A DNA stretch of 64,000 nt. Origin: Acidovorax sp. Leaf160 (GTDB taxonomy: Bacteria; Pseudomonadota; Gammaproteobacteria; Burkholderiales; Burkholderiaceae_C). Position numbers and translations under genes: made by a program. Under the pieces are notes generated by a model. It was given only the letters and a program-made list of their open reading frames with translations. It searched no databases and had not been told where the DNA came from. Location of the stretch: contig NZ_LMOV01000001.1 in assembly GCF_001424265.1 (NCBI RefSeq), forward strand, positions 63,387 to 127,386. The letters are read 5' to 3'. Shown here piece by piece: positions 26,952 to 36,001 of the stretch (position 1 is the first letter of the stretch; every line of letters begins with the position of its first letter).

Positions 26952-27617
26952 ATGTCATTGTTACAAGATCGTGCCTTTTTCCTGCACCGCACCCGCCGCT
27001 GGAAGCAGCCGGTTGCGGGCTTTTTGGCTGCCGGAATCGTGGCCCTGTGCGCGCCGCTCGCCCGGGCTGCCACGGTGCAGGTCACGGTGCAGGACGCGGC
27101 GGGCAAGCCTTTGTCCGGCGCGGTGGTGTTTCTCGATTCGGCCGACGCACGGCGCCTGGTGCGCCCGCTGGCCGACGCGGAAATGGGCCAGCAGAACCTG
27201 AAGTTCGTGCCCGACGTGCTGGTGGTGCCGGTGGGCACGGCGGTGCGCTTTCCCAACCACGACACGGTGCGCCACCACGTCTATTCGTTCTCGCCGGCCA
27301 AGAAGTTCGAGCTGAAGCTGTATGCCGGTGTGCCCGCCAACCCGGTGGTGTTCGACCAGGCGGGCGTGGCCGTGCTGGGCTGCAACATCCATGACCACAT
27401 GGTGGGCTGGGTGCTGGTGGTCGATACGCCGTACTACACCCAGAGTGCCGCACCCTCCGGCAGCGCCCGCATCGACAAGGTGCCCGCCGGCAGCTACCAG
27501 CTGCGGGTGTGGCACACCAGCCTGCCGGTGGGCGCGCCCGCCCACACGCAGGCGCTCACGGTGGCCGAGCCGGGCGGCGCCCCGGTCGTGGTGCAACTGA
27601 CGGCAGCGAAACCCTGA
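26952..27617 (+). CDS. Cupredoxin-domain periplasmic protein (methylamine utilisation-like)
   Basis: A 221-residue exported protein. The ATG at 26952 precedes a signal peptide ending near LARAATV. The first part is a beta-sandwich with QVTVQDAAGKPLSGAVVFLD, typical of carboxypeptidase-regulatory-like folds. The second has plastocyanin-type copper ligands: His in TVRHHVYSFS, and Cys, His and Met in GCNIHDHMVGW. It resembles the methylamine-utilisation/plastocyanin family, so it probably binds copper in the periplasm. Its stop TGA overlaps the ATG of the next gene (TGATG), so it is made together with the GGDEF/EAL protein and may be its periplasmic partner; that is inference. Confidence 0.88.
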   Translation: MSLLQDRAFFLHRTRRWKQPVAGFLAAGIVALCAPLARAATVQVTVQDAAGKPLSGAVVFLDSADARRLVRPLADAEMGQQNLKFVPDVLVVPVGTAVRFPNHDTVRHHVYSFSPAKKFELKLYAGVPANPVVFDQAGVAVLGCNIHDHMVGWVLVVDTPYYTQSAAPSGSARIDKVPAGSYQLRVWHTSLPVGAPAHTQALTVAEPGGAPVVVQLTAAKP

Positions 27618-30178
27618 TGGCGCCGCTCCTGTCCCGGCCCCTGCCGCCCCTGTCGCGGTCGCTCTCCCGGCTGCGCCTGGCGCTGCCGCGCAGCCTGATC
27701 GGCCGGCTGGTGGGGCTGTCGCTGCTGCTGCTCTTTGCCGTGCAGCTGGCAGGATTCGCCGTGGTGCGCGCCACCATCGACCGCAACGCGCGCATCCAGA
27801 TCGAGGGCGCCCTCGACGGCGACGCGCGCGCCTGGCAGCGGGTGCTGGGCTACAACGCCGAGCGGCTGCAGCAGGCTGCGGCGCTGCTGGCGGCCGACTA
27901 CGGCTTCCGGTCGGCGGTGCTGTCCGGCGACGTGGACACCATGCAGTCGGTGCTGGACAACCACGGCCGGCGCATCGGCGCGGCGGTGTCGGCGCTGCTG
28001 GACGACCGCATGTCGCTGGTGTCGGCCAGCGTGAAGGGGGGCGCCAGCGCCTACGAAGTCGCGCTGGGCCAGGCCGTGCCGCTGCTGGCCTCGGGCGAGA
28101 AGAAGGACAGCCGCATCGTGGTGGTGGGCGGCACGCCCTACCAGTTCGTCATGGTGCCCATGCGTGCGCCGCTGGTCATCGGCTGGGTGGTGATGGGCTT
28201 TCCGATCAGCCAGGCCCAGGCGCTGGAGCTGCAGCAGCTGCGCTCGGCCGAGGTCGCGCTGCTGGTGACCGCCGCCGACGGCAGCCTGTCGGTGCCCGTC
28301 AGCAGCCTGACCGGCGAGGTGGTCGAGCGCCTGCGCCGCGCCGGGCCCGTCGGCGAGCTGCACACCGAGCACGGCGACCTGCTGGCGCGCACCGTGCGCA
28401 TGGAGAGCCTGGGCGGGCAGGTGCAGGCGGTGATCCTGCGGTCGGTGAACGAGGTGGTGGCGCCGTACCGGCGGCTGCAGGTGATGCTGGGCATCGTCAC
28501 GCTGATCGGCGTGCTGCTGTTCGCCGCGGCCAATGGCTGGATGGCGCACCGCCTCACGGTGCCGCTGCGCTCGCTGATCGCCGCCACGCTCCGCATGGCC
28601 GATGGCGACTATGCGGTGCCCATGGGCTACACGCGCCGGCGCGACGAGATCGGCAACCTGGCGCGCGCGTTCGACCGCATGCGGCTCGATATCGCCGAGC
28701 AGCAGGTCGAGATCCAGCGCATGGCGCTCACCGACCGGCTGACGGGGCTGCCCAACCGGGAGCATTTCCGCGCGCTGCTGGTGAAGGCCATGGCGCCGGG
28801 GCCGGGCGGCGACACGTCGCTGGCCGTGCTGTCGCTGGACCTGGACCGCTTCAAGCACGTCAACGGCGTGCTGGGCTACGGCATGGGCGACCAGCTGCTG
28901 CAGGCCGTGGCCGACCGCATCGGCCACCAGGTGCGCTCGGGGCGCGATGTGCTGGCGCGCCTGGGCGGCAATGCCTTTGCCCTGCTGCTGCCCGGCGCGA
29001 CGGCCGAGGAGGCCAGCGCCGTCGCCCAGCGCATCGCGCGCGCTTTCGAGACCCCGCTGGCCCTGGGCGACCAGACGCTGGACGTGAGCGCCGGCATCGG
29101 CATTGCCTGCTGGCCCGGGCCCGCCAGCGATGCCGACACGCTGCTGAGCCATGCGGAGATCGCCATGTACGCGGCCAAGCAGCGCCTGAGCGGCGCCATG
29201 CACTACGACACCGCGATGGACTCGTCGAGCCCGGAGAGTTTGTCGATGCTGACCGATCTGCGCCATGCCATCGACCATGGGGAGCTGCGCCTCTATCTGC
29301 AGCCCAAGGTGGCGCTGAATGGCTGGAAGGGCTGCGCCGCCGAGGCGCTGCTGCGCTGGCAGCACCCCGAACGCGGCCTGGTGCCGCCGATGCAGTTCAT
29401 TCCCTTTGCCGAGCAGACCGGCTTCGTGCGCCACCTGACGCTCTGGGTCTTCGCCGAGACGGCGCGCCTGCTGGCCCGCCCCGAGGTGCGGGCAACGGGG
29501 CTGCGGGTGTCGGTGAACCTGTCCACCCGCGACCTGCTGGACCCGGAACTGCATCAGAAGCTGGGCGACCTGCTGTCCCAGCACGGCGTGGCGGCCGAGT
29601 CGTTCTGCCTGGAGATCACCGAGAGCGCCATCATGGACGACCCGCAGCGCGCCGAGGCCATGCTGAACCGCCTGTCCGGCCTGGGCTTTCGCCTGTCCAT
29701 CGACGACTTCGGCACCGGCTATTCGTCGCTGGGCTACCTGCGGCGCCTGCCGGTGGACGAGCTGAAGATCGACAAGTCGTTCGTGCTGGGCATGGTGGCT
29801 GAGGGGGAGGGAGCCGCCACGGCCACCGTCGGCGGCACGGGCGCGGGCCCGGGCCCTGGCCCGGGCCCTGGCCCGGGCCCGGGCCCGGGCCCGGGCCAGG
29901 GCGGTGGGCAGGGCCATGGGGACGTGCAGATCGTGCGCTCCACCATCGACCTGGCGCACAACCTGGGGCTGACGGTGGTGGCCGAGGGCGTGGAAACCGA
30001 GGCGGTGATGCAACGCCTGAAGGACCTGGGCTGCGACGATGCGCAGGGCTACTTCATCAGCCGGCCGCTGCCGCTCGCGGATTTCCTGGCCTGGCTGCGG
30101 CGCCCGCGGGAGGCCGCTGCGGCCCCCTGCGCCACGCCGCCCATCGCGGACGCGCAGACCCCGCTGGCTGCCTGCTGA
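27617..30178 (+). CDS. Membrane GGDEF/EAL protein, predicted c-di-GMP phosphodiesterase with Gly-Pro insertion
   Basis: An 853-residue signalling protein. TM1 is near residues 29-52, an extracytoplasmic sensor domain follows to about 290, TM2 near 295-318, then HAMP, GGDEF and EAL domains. The GGDEF motif is GGNAF (450-454), so cyclase activity is unlikely. The EAL domain keeps the catalytic set: EALLRW (Glu576), NLSTRD, EITESA, DDFGTGYSS, KIDKSF, EGVET and QGYFISRP, so it should hydrolyse c-di-GMP. Unusually, about 40 residues (727-768), including a run of about nine Gly-Pro pairs, are inserted between KIDKSFVLGM and DVQIVRSTI, where homologues have only a short loop. It overlaps the upstream cupredoxin gene by 1 nt, which may couple a copper or redox signal to c-di-GMP breakdown. 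Confidence 0.93.
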   Translation: MAPLLSRPLPPLSRSLSRLRLALPRSLIGRLVGLSLLLLFAVQLAGFAVVRATIDRNARIQIEGALDGDARAWQRVLGYNAERLQQAAALLAADYGFRSAVLSGDVDTMQSVLDNHGRRIGAAVSALLDDRMSLVSASVKGGASAYEVALGQAVPLLASGEKKDSRIVVVGGTPYQFVMVPMRAPLVIGWVVMGFPISQAQALELQQLRSAEVALLVTAADGSLSVPVSSLTGEVVERLRRAGPVGELHTEHGDLLARTVRMESLGGQVQAVILRSVNEVVAPYRRLQVMLGIVTLIGVLLFAAANGWMAHRLTVPLRSLIAATLRMADGDYAVPMGYTRRRDEIGNLARAFDRMRLDIAEQQVEIQRMALTDRLTGLPNREHFRALLVKAMAPGPGGDTSLAVLSLDLDRFKHVNGVLGYGMGDQLLQAVADRIGHQVRSGRDVLARLGGNAFALLLPGATAEEASAVAQRIARAFETPLALGDQTLDVSAGIGIACWPGPASDADTLLSHAEIAMYAAKQRLSGAMHYDTAMDSSSPESLSMLTDLRHAIDHGELRLYLQPKVALNGWKGCAAEALLRWQHPERGLVPPMQFIPFAEQTGFVRHLTLWVFAETARLLARPEVRATGLRVSVNLSTRDLLDPELHQKLGDLLSQHGVAAESFCLEITESAIMDDPQRAEAMLNRLSGLGFRLSIDDFGTGYSSLGYLRRLPVDELKIDKSFVLGMVAEGEGAATATVGGTGAGPGPGPGPGPGPGPGPGQGGGQGHGDVQIVRSTIDLAHNLGLTVVAEGVETEAVMQRLKDLGCDDAQGYFISRPLPLADFLAWLRRPREAAAAPCATPPIADAQTPLAAC
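29843..29898. repeat. Gly-Pro coding tandem repeat inside the EAL domain gene
   Basis: An array of GGGCCC/GGGCCT hexamers encodes alternating Gly and Pro. Such perfect self-complementary GC runs are prone to slippage and can fold strongly on both strands. The frame stays open on both sides. Confidence 0.9.
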
Positions 30179-30239
30179 ACCGGCTGCCGATCCGGCGGCT
30201 GATCTGCCGGCCGAGCCGCCGGCGCGAGACAATGGCGGC

Positions 30240-31394
30240 ATGTCCGACACGCCGCCCTCCCGTCCTCCAGTTCCTCCCGCTTCCGGCGCTGTGCCCGAGG
30301 GGCCCGCCACCCGGCCCACGCTGCGCCGGCCCGAGGGCGCCGCGCCCGTCAGGCCGCCGGTGCGCCGCGGGGCCACGCCGGCGCCGCGTCCGGCCCAGCC
30401 GCCGCGTCCGCCTTCCGGACCGCGCCCGGCGTCGGGGCCCGGCGCCTACGCCGGCCCGCGCCCTGGCACCGGCGGCCGCCCTCCGGCCGGCGGGCGGCCC
30501 AACCCGTCGCAGCCGCCGCAGCCCGGCTGGCGCGCCGGGGCCGCCGCACCGGCGCCCCACACCGCCCAGGGCCCGCAACGCAGCCCCGGCCCCCGTTCCC
30601 TGGCGGCCGCGCAGGGCGCCCCGCGCACGTCGCAGCCGGGTGACACCCAGCGGCTGAACAAGCGCATGGCGGAGCTGGGCCTGTGCTCGCGGCGCGAGGC
30701 CGACGACTGGGTGGCCATGGGCTGGGTCCGCGTGAACGGCGAAGTCGCCGTGATGGGCCAGCAGGTGACGGCCGCCGACCGCATCGAGGTGGACGCGCAG
30801 GCGCACGGCCAGCAGGAGCGGCAGGTCACCATCCTCATGCACAAGCCCATGGGCTACGTCAGCGGCCAGGCGGAAGATGGCCACACGCCCGCCGTGGCGC
30901 TGATCAACCCCCGCACCCACTGGCGCGAAGACCCGAGCGGGCTGCGCTTCACGCCGCCGCACCTGCGGGGCCTGGCGCCCTGCGGCCGGCTCGACATCGA
31001 TTCCGTCGGTCTGCTGGTGCTGACGCAGGACGGCCGCGTGGCCCGCCAGTTGATCGGCGAGAACTCCGAAGTGGACAAGGAATACCTGGTGCGCGTGCAG
31101 TACGGCGACGTTGCCACCGACGTGCAGCGCGCCTTTCCGGCCGACCGGCTGGCGCTGCTCTGCCACGGGCTGTCGCTGGACGGCCAGGCCCTCAAGCCGG
31201 CAGAGGTGGAGTGGCAGAACCCCGAACAGCTGCGCTTTGTGCTGACCGAGGGCAAGAAGCGCCAGATCCGCCGCATGTGCGAGCAGGTCGGCCTGAAGGT
31301 GGTGGGCCTCAAGCGCATCCGCATCGGCCGCGTGGTGCTCGGCAACCTGCCCGTGGGGCAGTGGCGCTATCTGGGAGCGAACGAGCGGTTCTGA
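30240..31394 (+). CDS. 23S rRNA pseudouridine synthase, RluF-like, with disordered N-terminus
   Basis: A 384-residue RNA-modifying enzyme of the RsuA/RluB/RluE/RluF family. The first 135 residues are Pro/Arg/Ala-rich and probably disordered. An S4 RNA-binding domain follows (LNKRMAELGLCSRREADDWVAMGWVRVNG), then the catalytic domain with CGRLDIDSVGLLVLTQDG, where Asp in GRLD is the nucleophile, and the C-terminal GKKRQIRRMCEQVGLKVVGLKR. The ending VGQWRYLGANERF is closest to RluF, which modifies U2604 of 23S rRNA. I am sure of the family, less so of the exact target. Confidence 0.88.
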   Translation: MSDTPPSRPPVPPASGAVPEGPATRPTLRRPEGAAPVRPPVRRGATPAPRPAQPPRPPSGPRPASGPGAYAGPRPGTGGRPPAGGRPNPSQPPQPGWRAGAAAPAPHTAQGPQRSPGPRSLAAAQGAPRTSQPGDTQRLNKRMAELGLCSRREADDWVAMGWVRVNGEVAVMGQQVTAADRIEVDAQAHGQQERQVTILMHKPMGYVSGQAEDGHTPAVALINPRTHWREDPSGLRFTPPHLRGLAPCGRLDIDSVGLLVLTQDGRVARQLIGENSEVDKEYLVRVQYGDVATDVQRAFPADRLALLCHGLSLDGQALKPAEVEWQNPEQLRFVLTEGKKRQIRRMCEQVGLKVVGLKRIRIGRVVLGNLPVGQWRYLGANERF

Positions 31395-31679
31395 CCGGGC
31401 TTGCCGTCGAAAACGATAGCGTGGGGTCGAGGTTTCTCGGGTGTTCCGGAGCGGTTCGCATCTGGAAGGCCCGCAGCCCCAAGACCTGCTGCTATGGAAG
31501 AAGGAGCGGTGGGTCAGTGGGGCCGTCGGTCGGTAGGTCGGTGCCGATTCCCGGGGTGGCGCGCCACACAGCGTGCGGCACGAAGTCTGCTGGCGCGCCA
31601 GGATGTTCGCGGGCCCGGGCGGGCGCGCCGGCCGGGCCCGCTGCGCCGTGTCGCCCGGCGCGGCGGCGCGGCGGCGCTG

Positions 31680-32381
31680 TCAGTCGTCCGACAGCAGTAG
31701 CTGGTAGATCGCTGCGCCGATGATGGCGCCCGCGACGGGCGCGACCCAGAAGAGCCAGAGCTGCGAGACGGCGATCTCGGGGCCGAAGAGGGCCGGGCCG
31801 GTGCTGCGGGCCGGGTTGACGGAGGTGTTCGTCACGGGAATGGAGATCAGGTGGATCAGCGTGAGCGCCAGTCCGATGGCCATGCCGGCGAAGCCTTCGG
31901 CAGCGCGCCGGTCGGTCGCGCCCAGGATCACCAGCAGGAAGACGGCCGTGAGCACCACCTCGGTGACCAGTGCCGCCATCAGGCCGTAGCCCCCGGGCGA
32001 ATGCGGCCCGTAGCCGTTGGTGGCGAAGCCGCCGATCTCGGCGCCGGGTTTGCCGGTGGCGATCAGATAGAGCAGGCCCGCCGCCGCGATGGCGCCCAGC
32101 ACCTGCGCGATGATGTAGCCGGGCAGCTCGCCCGCGCGGAACCGGCCGCCCACTGCCAGCCCGATCGACACCGCCGGGTTGAAATGGCCGCCCGAGACGG
32201 GGCCGAAGGCGTAGGCGCCGGTCAGCACCGTGAGGCCGAAGGCGAGCGACACGCCCAGCAGGCCGATGCCCAGCTGCGGGAAGGCCGCCGCCAGCACCGC
32301 GCTGCCGCAGCCGCCGAACGTCAGCCAGAAAGTGCCGAGGAATTCGGCGGACCATTTTTTGATGTTGCTGTGGCTGCCCAT
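31680..32381 (-). CDS. aqpZ: Aquaporin Z
   Basis: A 233-residue inner-membrane water channel of the MIP family. Both NPA boxes are present: [17 protein letters not shown] and [19 protein letters not shown]. The first half contains [21 protein letters not shown]. The Cys in TNTSVNPAR is replaced by Ser compared with E. coli AqpZ ([10 protein letters not shown] is itself the standard sequence), and the selectivity-filter Arg follows the second NPA. Length matches AqpZ (231). The 265-bp upstream region shared with htpG contains a terminator-like hairpin oriented with aqpZ. The 285 bp between it and the pseudouridine synthase gene hold nothing recognisable. Confidence 0.94.
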   Translation of the reverse strand: MGSHSNIKKWSAEFLGTFWLTFGGCGSAVLAAAFPQLGIGLLGVSLAFGLTVLTGAYAFGPVSGGHFNPAVSIGLAVGGRFRAGELPGYIIAQVLGAIAAAGLLYLIATGKPGAEIGGFATNGYGPHSPGGYGLMAALVTEVVLTAVFLLVILGATDRRAAEGFAGMAIGLALTLIHLISIPVTNTSVNPARSTGPALFGPEIAVSQLWLFWVAPVAGAIIGAAIYQLLLSDD

Positions 32382-32454
32382 GGCGCGCCCTCCCTTGCCT
32401 GATGGTTCGGCTGTTGAATGAATCGGGTGAAATGCATGAACCGGTGAACGGATG

Positions 32455-32488
32455 CAAAAAGCCCGCGACGGAGACGTCGGCGGGCTTT
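32455..32488 (-). terminator. Terminator-like hairpin upstream of aqpZ
   Basis: On the minus strand AAAGCCCGCCGAC / GTCGCGGGCTTT pair with one bulge and a 6-nt loop and are followed by a T run (A-run 32456-32460 on the plus strand). It points toward aqpZ and lies 75 bp before its start codon, with no upstream minus-strand gene to terminate. It could be a leader attenuator of aqpZ or shield aqpZ from antisense transcription starting near htpG. Confidence 0.65.
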
Positions 32489-32569
32489 CGGGAATCTTAG
32501 GCAGGCAGGCGCGGCCGGGGCGGCCGGCAATGTGAACAATGTGTCGCTCGGCGGGAAGCCACAACACTT

Positions 32570-32597
32570 CTTGATAATTGCGGCCCCGTCCCGATCT
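32570..32597 (+). promoter_or_regulatory. Heat-shock (sigma-32-like) promoter of htpG
   Basis: CTTGATA (32570-32576) and CCCGATCT (32590-32597) with a 13-bp spacer match the sigma-32 consensus CTTGAAA / CCCCATNT at 6 of 7 and 7 of 8 positions. It lies about 50 bp before the htpG ATG, as expected for a heat-shock gene. Confidence 0.65.
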
Positions 32598-32646
32598 GTG
32601 CGGGCGTCGTATTTTTCGTGAACCTCGTTTCAGTCACACATTCACC

Positions 32647-34605
32647 ATGAGCAAGCAAACCCATTCCTTCCAGGCCGAAGTGGCGCAACTGCTGCACCTG
32701 GTCACCCACTCGCTGTATTCCAATCAGGAAATCTTCCTGCGCGAGCTGATCTCCAACGCCTCCGATGCCTGCGACAAGCTGCGCTTCGAGGCGCTCAACA
32801 ACGCCGGGCTGTATGAAGACGCGCCCAACCTGGAAGTGCGCGTGGCCTTCGACAAGGCGGCCAAGACCCTCACCATCACCGACAACGGCATCGGGATGAG
32901 CGAGCAGGAAGCGATCGACCACCTGGGCACTATCGCCAAGAGCGGCACGAAGGACTTCATGAGCCGCCTGTCGGGCGACCAGAAGCAGACCGCCAGCGAG
33001 CAGGGCCAGCTGATCGGCCAGTTCGGCGTGGGCTTCTACTCTGGCTTCATCGTGGCCGACCGGATCACGGTGGAATCGCGCCGCGCCGGCCTGCCGGCCG
33101 AGCAGGGCGTGCGCTGGGTGAGCGGCGGCACCGGCGACTTCGAGGTCGAGTCGATCAACCGCCCCCAGCGCGGCACCAGCGTGATCCTGCACCTGCGCGA
33201 CGACGCCGAAGAGTTCCTGAACGCCTGGAAGCTCAAGTCGGTCATCGCCAAGTATTCCGACCACATCAGCCTGCCCATCCTGATGGAAAAGGAAGAGTGG
33301 AAGGACGGGGAGAACGACCAGCCCGGCGAGATGGTCAAGACGGGCGAGTGGGAGGCCGTGAACAAGGCCAGCGCCCTCTGGACCCGGCCGAAGAAGGACA
33401 TCACTGCCGAGCAGTACCAGGACTTCTACAAGGCCATCAGCCACGACCACGAGAACCCGCTGACCTGGAGCCACAACCGCGTGGAAGGCAACACCGAGTA
33501 CACGCAGCTGCTCTACATCCCTGCCAAGGCGCCGTTCGATCTGTGGAACCGCGACAAGAAGGCGGGCGTGAAGCTGTACGTGAAGCGCGTCTTCATCATG
33601 GACGACGCCGAGGCGCTGATGCCCACCTACCTGCGCTTCGTGAAGGGCGTGATCGATTCCAGCGATCTGCCGCTGAACGTGAGCCGCGAGCTGCTGCAGG
33701 AAAGCCGGGACGTGCGTTCCATCCGCGAGGGCTCGACCAAGCGCGTGCTGTCGATGCTGGAAGACCTGGCCAAGCACGATTCCCATGCCGCCGGCGAGGG
33801 TGCCGACGGTGTGACCGACGTGGTGAGCGAGGAAGACAAGGCCCGGGAAGGCAAGTACAGCCAGTTCTACGCCGAGTTCGGCGCGGTGCTCAAGGAAGGC
33901 CTGGGCGAGGACTTCGGCAACCGCGAGCGCATCGCCAAGCTGCTGCGCTTCCCGTCCACCACCACCGACACGGTCACCATCTCGCTGGCCGACTACAAGG
34001 CCCGCATGAAGGAAGGCCAGGAAGCGATCTACTACATCACGGCCGATACGCTGGCCGCCGCGAAGAACAGCCCGCAGCTTGAAGTCTTCAAGAAAAAGGG
34101 CATCGAAGTGCTGCTGATGGCCGACCGCGTGGACGAGTGGGCGCTGAACTACCTGCACGACTTCGACGGCACGCCGCTGCAGTCGGTCGCCAAGGGCGCG
34201 GTCGATCTGGGCAAGCTGCAGGACGAGGCCGAGAAGAAGGCGGCCGAGGAGGCGGCGGAAAGCTTCAAGCCCGTGCTGGCGAAGCTGAAGGAAGCGCTGA
34301 AGGACAAGGCCGAGGACGTGCGCGTCACCACCCGCCTGGTGGATTCACCCGCCTGTCTGGTCACCTCCGACGATGGCATGAGCACCCAGCTGGCGCGCCT
34401 GCTCAAGCAGGCGGGCCAGCAGGCGCCGGACACCAAGCCGGTGCTGGAGGTGAACCCCGAGCACGCCCTGGTGAAGAAGCTGGAGGGCAGCGTGCACTTC
34501 CACGACCTGGCCCACATCCTGTTCGACCAGGCGCTGCTGGCCGAGGGCGGCCTGCCGGAAGACCCGGCCGCTTACGTGAAGCGGGTGAACGCCCTGCTGA
34601 TGTGA
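32647..34605 (+). CDS. htpG: Molecular chaperone HtpG (Hsp90)
   Basis: A 652-residue cytosolic Hsp90 chaperone. The N-terminal GHKL ATPase domain shows [41 protein letters not shown] and [15 protein letters not shown]. The middle domain carries the catalytic Arg in the [20 protein letters not shown] stretch. The C-terminal dimerisation domain starts near [27 protein letters not shown]. Length is slightly above that of E. coli HtpG (624). The start [12 protein letters not shown] is the family N-terminus. A sigma-32-like promoter lies upstream. Confidence 0.97.
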   Translation: MSKQTHSFQAEVAQLLHLVTHSLYSNQEIFLRELISNASDACDKLRFEALNNAGLYEDAPNLEVRVAFDKAAKTLTITDNGIGMSEQEAIDHLGTIAKSGTKDFMSRLSGDQKQTASEQGQLIGQFGVGFYSGFIVADRITVESRRAGLPAEQGVRWVSGGTGDFEVESINRPQRGTSVILHLRDDAEEFLNAWKLKSVIAKYSDHISLPILMEKEEWKDGENDQPGEMVKTGEWEAVNKASALWTRPKKDITAEQYQDFYKAISHDHENPLTWSHNRVEGNTEYTQLLYIPAKAPFDLWNRDKKAGVKLYVKRVFIMDDAEALMPTYLRFVKGVIDSSDLPLNVSRELLQESRDVRSIREGSTKRVLSMLEDLAKHDSHAAGEGADGVTDVVSEEDKAREGKYSQFYAEFGAVLKEGLGEDFGNRERIAKLLRFPSTTTDTVTISLADYKARMKEGQEAIYYITADTLAAAKNSPQLEVFKKKGIEVLLMADRVDEWALNYLHDFDGTPLQSVAKGAVDLGKLQDEAEKKAAEEAAESFKPVLAKLKEALKDKAEDVRVTTRLVDSPACLVTSDDGMSTQLARLLKQAGQQAPDTKPVLEVNPEHALVKKLEGSVHFHDLAHILFDQALLAEGGLPEDPAAYVKRVNALLM

Positions 34606-34621
34606 TCGGCTGACCGGGCAG

Positions 34622-34659
34622 GCAGCGTGCCGCGCGGGTGGGCCTGCCCGGCACGCTGC
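34622..34659. other. Long GC hairpin after htpG
   Basis: GCAGCGTGCCG (34622-34632) and CGGCACGCTGC (34649-34659) form a perfect 11-bp stem with a 16-nt loop, 17 bp past the htpG stop. There is no T tract, so it may be a transcript-stabilising or Rho-assisted 3' end. Confidence 0.6.
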
Positions 34660-34783
34660 GTGCGGTTTGCGCCGGAGCTGCACACGCTGCCTTCGCTGCG
34701 CCGGCCAGGCTCCGCTGCCGCTATGCGGGGTGGAGAGGGCGGCACGGCCGCCCCGGCCTGGAATGGGGTCCGCCCGGCCGCGA

Positions 34784-36001
34784 TCAGAACCACTTCTTGC
34801 GGCGGCTGAGGAATCCGGCCAGCCCCATCGTCAACCCGGACAGCATCAGCAGGCCCATGTCGGAAAGCGTGGGGATCGGCTGCTTGGTGGTGGGGCCGGG
34901 AGTGGGGTCGGGAGTAGGGTCGGGAGTAGGGTCCGGGTCGGGGGTTGGGTCGGGCGTCGGGTCGGGGGGTGCCGTGTACGTGCAGGCCAGATCGGCCTTG
35001 GCCTGCCCGTTGAACTGGCCCAATGCCGTGGTGAACTGCGCTGGCGAGGTGATGGTGTTGCGCGCCGCGTTGCCGGAGCGGCACGCCTCGATGCCGGCCG
35101 CGTCGTCGGGCCAGCGCACCTGGGCGGTGATGGTGCAGCCGTCCACGGGCATGGTCGTGCCGCGCAGTGAAATCGTTCCGCTGTCGGTGTCCGTGGTCAG
35201 GGTGCCACCGGTGCAGCTGTGGCGGGCGCTCACCAGCTTCAGCGGAGCGGGCAGCACATCGGCCACGTTGACGTCCGGCACTACGCCGTTCAAATCGGGA
35301 TTCTTGAGCTCGATGGTCAGCGTGCTGGTGCCGCCGGGCGTGGTGCTGGCCGGCGCGAAAGACTTGCTGACGCTCGGCGCGTCGGCCATGAAGACGTCGC
35401 CGAAGGAGGAGTCTGGGCCCCCGGAGCCATAGGCCGTCATCGTGATTTCCCGCACATATGGCGGCAGGTCGATGTAGCCACCGGTGCTCTGGATGTTCCT
35501 GTCCGGGGTATAGACGCGCAACGACCGGGAGTTGGTGTCCCACTCGAACTGGGTCTGGGACGGGTAGTTGGGCGTCGTGCTGGGGGCGTAGCGCGTGCGG
35601 GGGAACTGCGTCTCGTCGCCGAGGTTGCAGGGCTCGATCGCCTGCGTCGCAGGGTTCAGGCATTTCGCGCTGATGTAGCGCTCGGTGGAGGAGCGCTGGT
35701 CACGGACGCTGATGCGGCTGGGCACCTTGCTCGAGCTCGGGGTCACGACGATGGTCACGCCATTGCCCGGCGTGTTGACGAAACTGGTGTGGTCCGACAT
35801 CAGCTTGAAGCCCCCGCCGCCTGGCGGGGTCACGGTCATCTTGCCGGCGCTGTTTTCATAGCTGGGGGAATCGTCGGGCAACCTCGGATCATCGAAGTAG
35901 TGGGTGAGGAGCTCGCTGTTCTGGTAGCCCCACGCTGGGGCGAAAGGCAGAGCACTGGTCAAGACCAGGATGGCGACGCTGGAACGTGAGAGCTTGGGCA
36001 T
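34784..36001 (-). CDS. IPTL-CTERM sorting-domain surface protein
   Basis: A 405-residue exported protein. A Sec signal peptide ends near PAWG (about residue 25). The N-terminal half has no domain I can name. Residues about 215-345 form an Ig-like domain of the DUF11/DUF7933 type (SVSKSFAPASTTPGGTSTL, NVADVLPAPLKLVSA). A Pro-Asp-Thr spacer (repeats of DPTP) follows, then the C-terminal sorting signal: IPTLSDMGLLMLSGLTMGL, hydrophobic, ending in SRRKKWF. This is the IPTL-CTERM tripartite signal (motif, membrane segment, basic tail) recognised by exosortase H. The xrtH gene is divergently placed 490 bp away, so this is very probably its dedicated substrate, cut near the motif and delivered to the cell surface. 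Confidence 0.92.
   Translation of the reverse strand: MPKLSRSSVAILVLTSALPFAPAWGYQNSELLTHYFDDPRLPDDSPSYENSAGKMTVTPPGGGGFKLMSDHTSFVNTPGNGVTIVVTPSSSKVPSRISVRDQRSSTERYISAKCLNPATQAIEPCNLGDETQFPRTRYAPSTTPNYPSQTQFEWDTNSRSLRVYTPDRNIQSTGGYIDLPPYVREITMTAYGSGGPDSSFGDVFMADAPSVSKSFAPASTTPGGTSTLTIELKNPDLNGVVPDVNVADVLPAPLKLVSARHSCTGGTLTTDTDSGTISLRGTTMPVDGCTITAQVRWPDDAAGIEACRSGNAARNTITSPAQFTTALGQFNGQAKADLACTYTAPPDPTPDPTPDPDPTPDPTPDPTPGPTTKQPIPTLSDMGLLMLSGLTMGLAGFLSRRKKWF
34896..34969. repeat. Pro-Asp-Thr spacer coding repeat
   Basis: Imperfect 12-bp units (GGGAGTAGGGTC and variants on the plus strand) encode DPTP repeats in the spacer of the IPTL-CTERM protein. Length variation here would change only the spacer. 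Confidence 0.8.

Noticed and set aside
29843-29898. Repeat run taken as an assembly artefact
   Set aside because: The frame is open on both sides and the EAL domain continues correctly, so I kept it as a real insertion while noting that length errors are possible.
27494-30376. A 960-codon open frame on the minus strand
   Set aside because: It mirrors the GGDEF/EAL gene, whose domains and catalytic motifs are clear on the plus strand.
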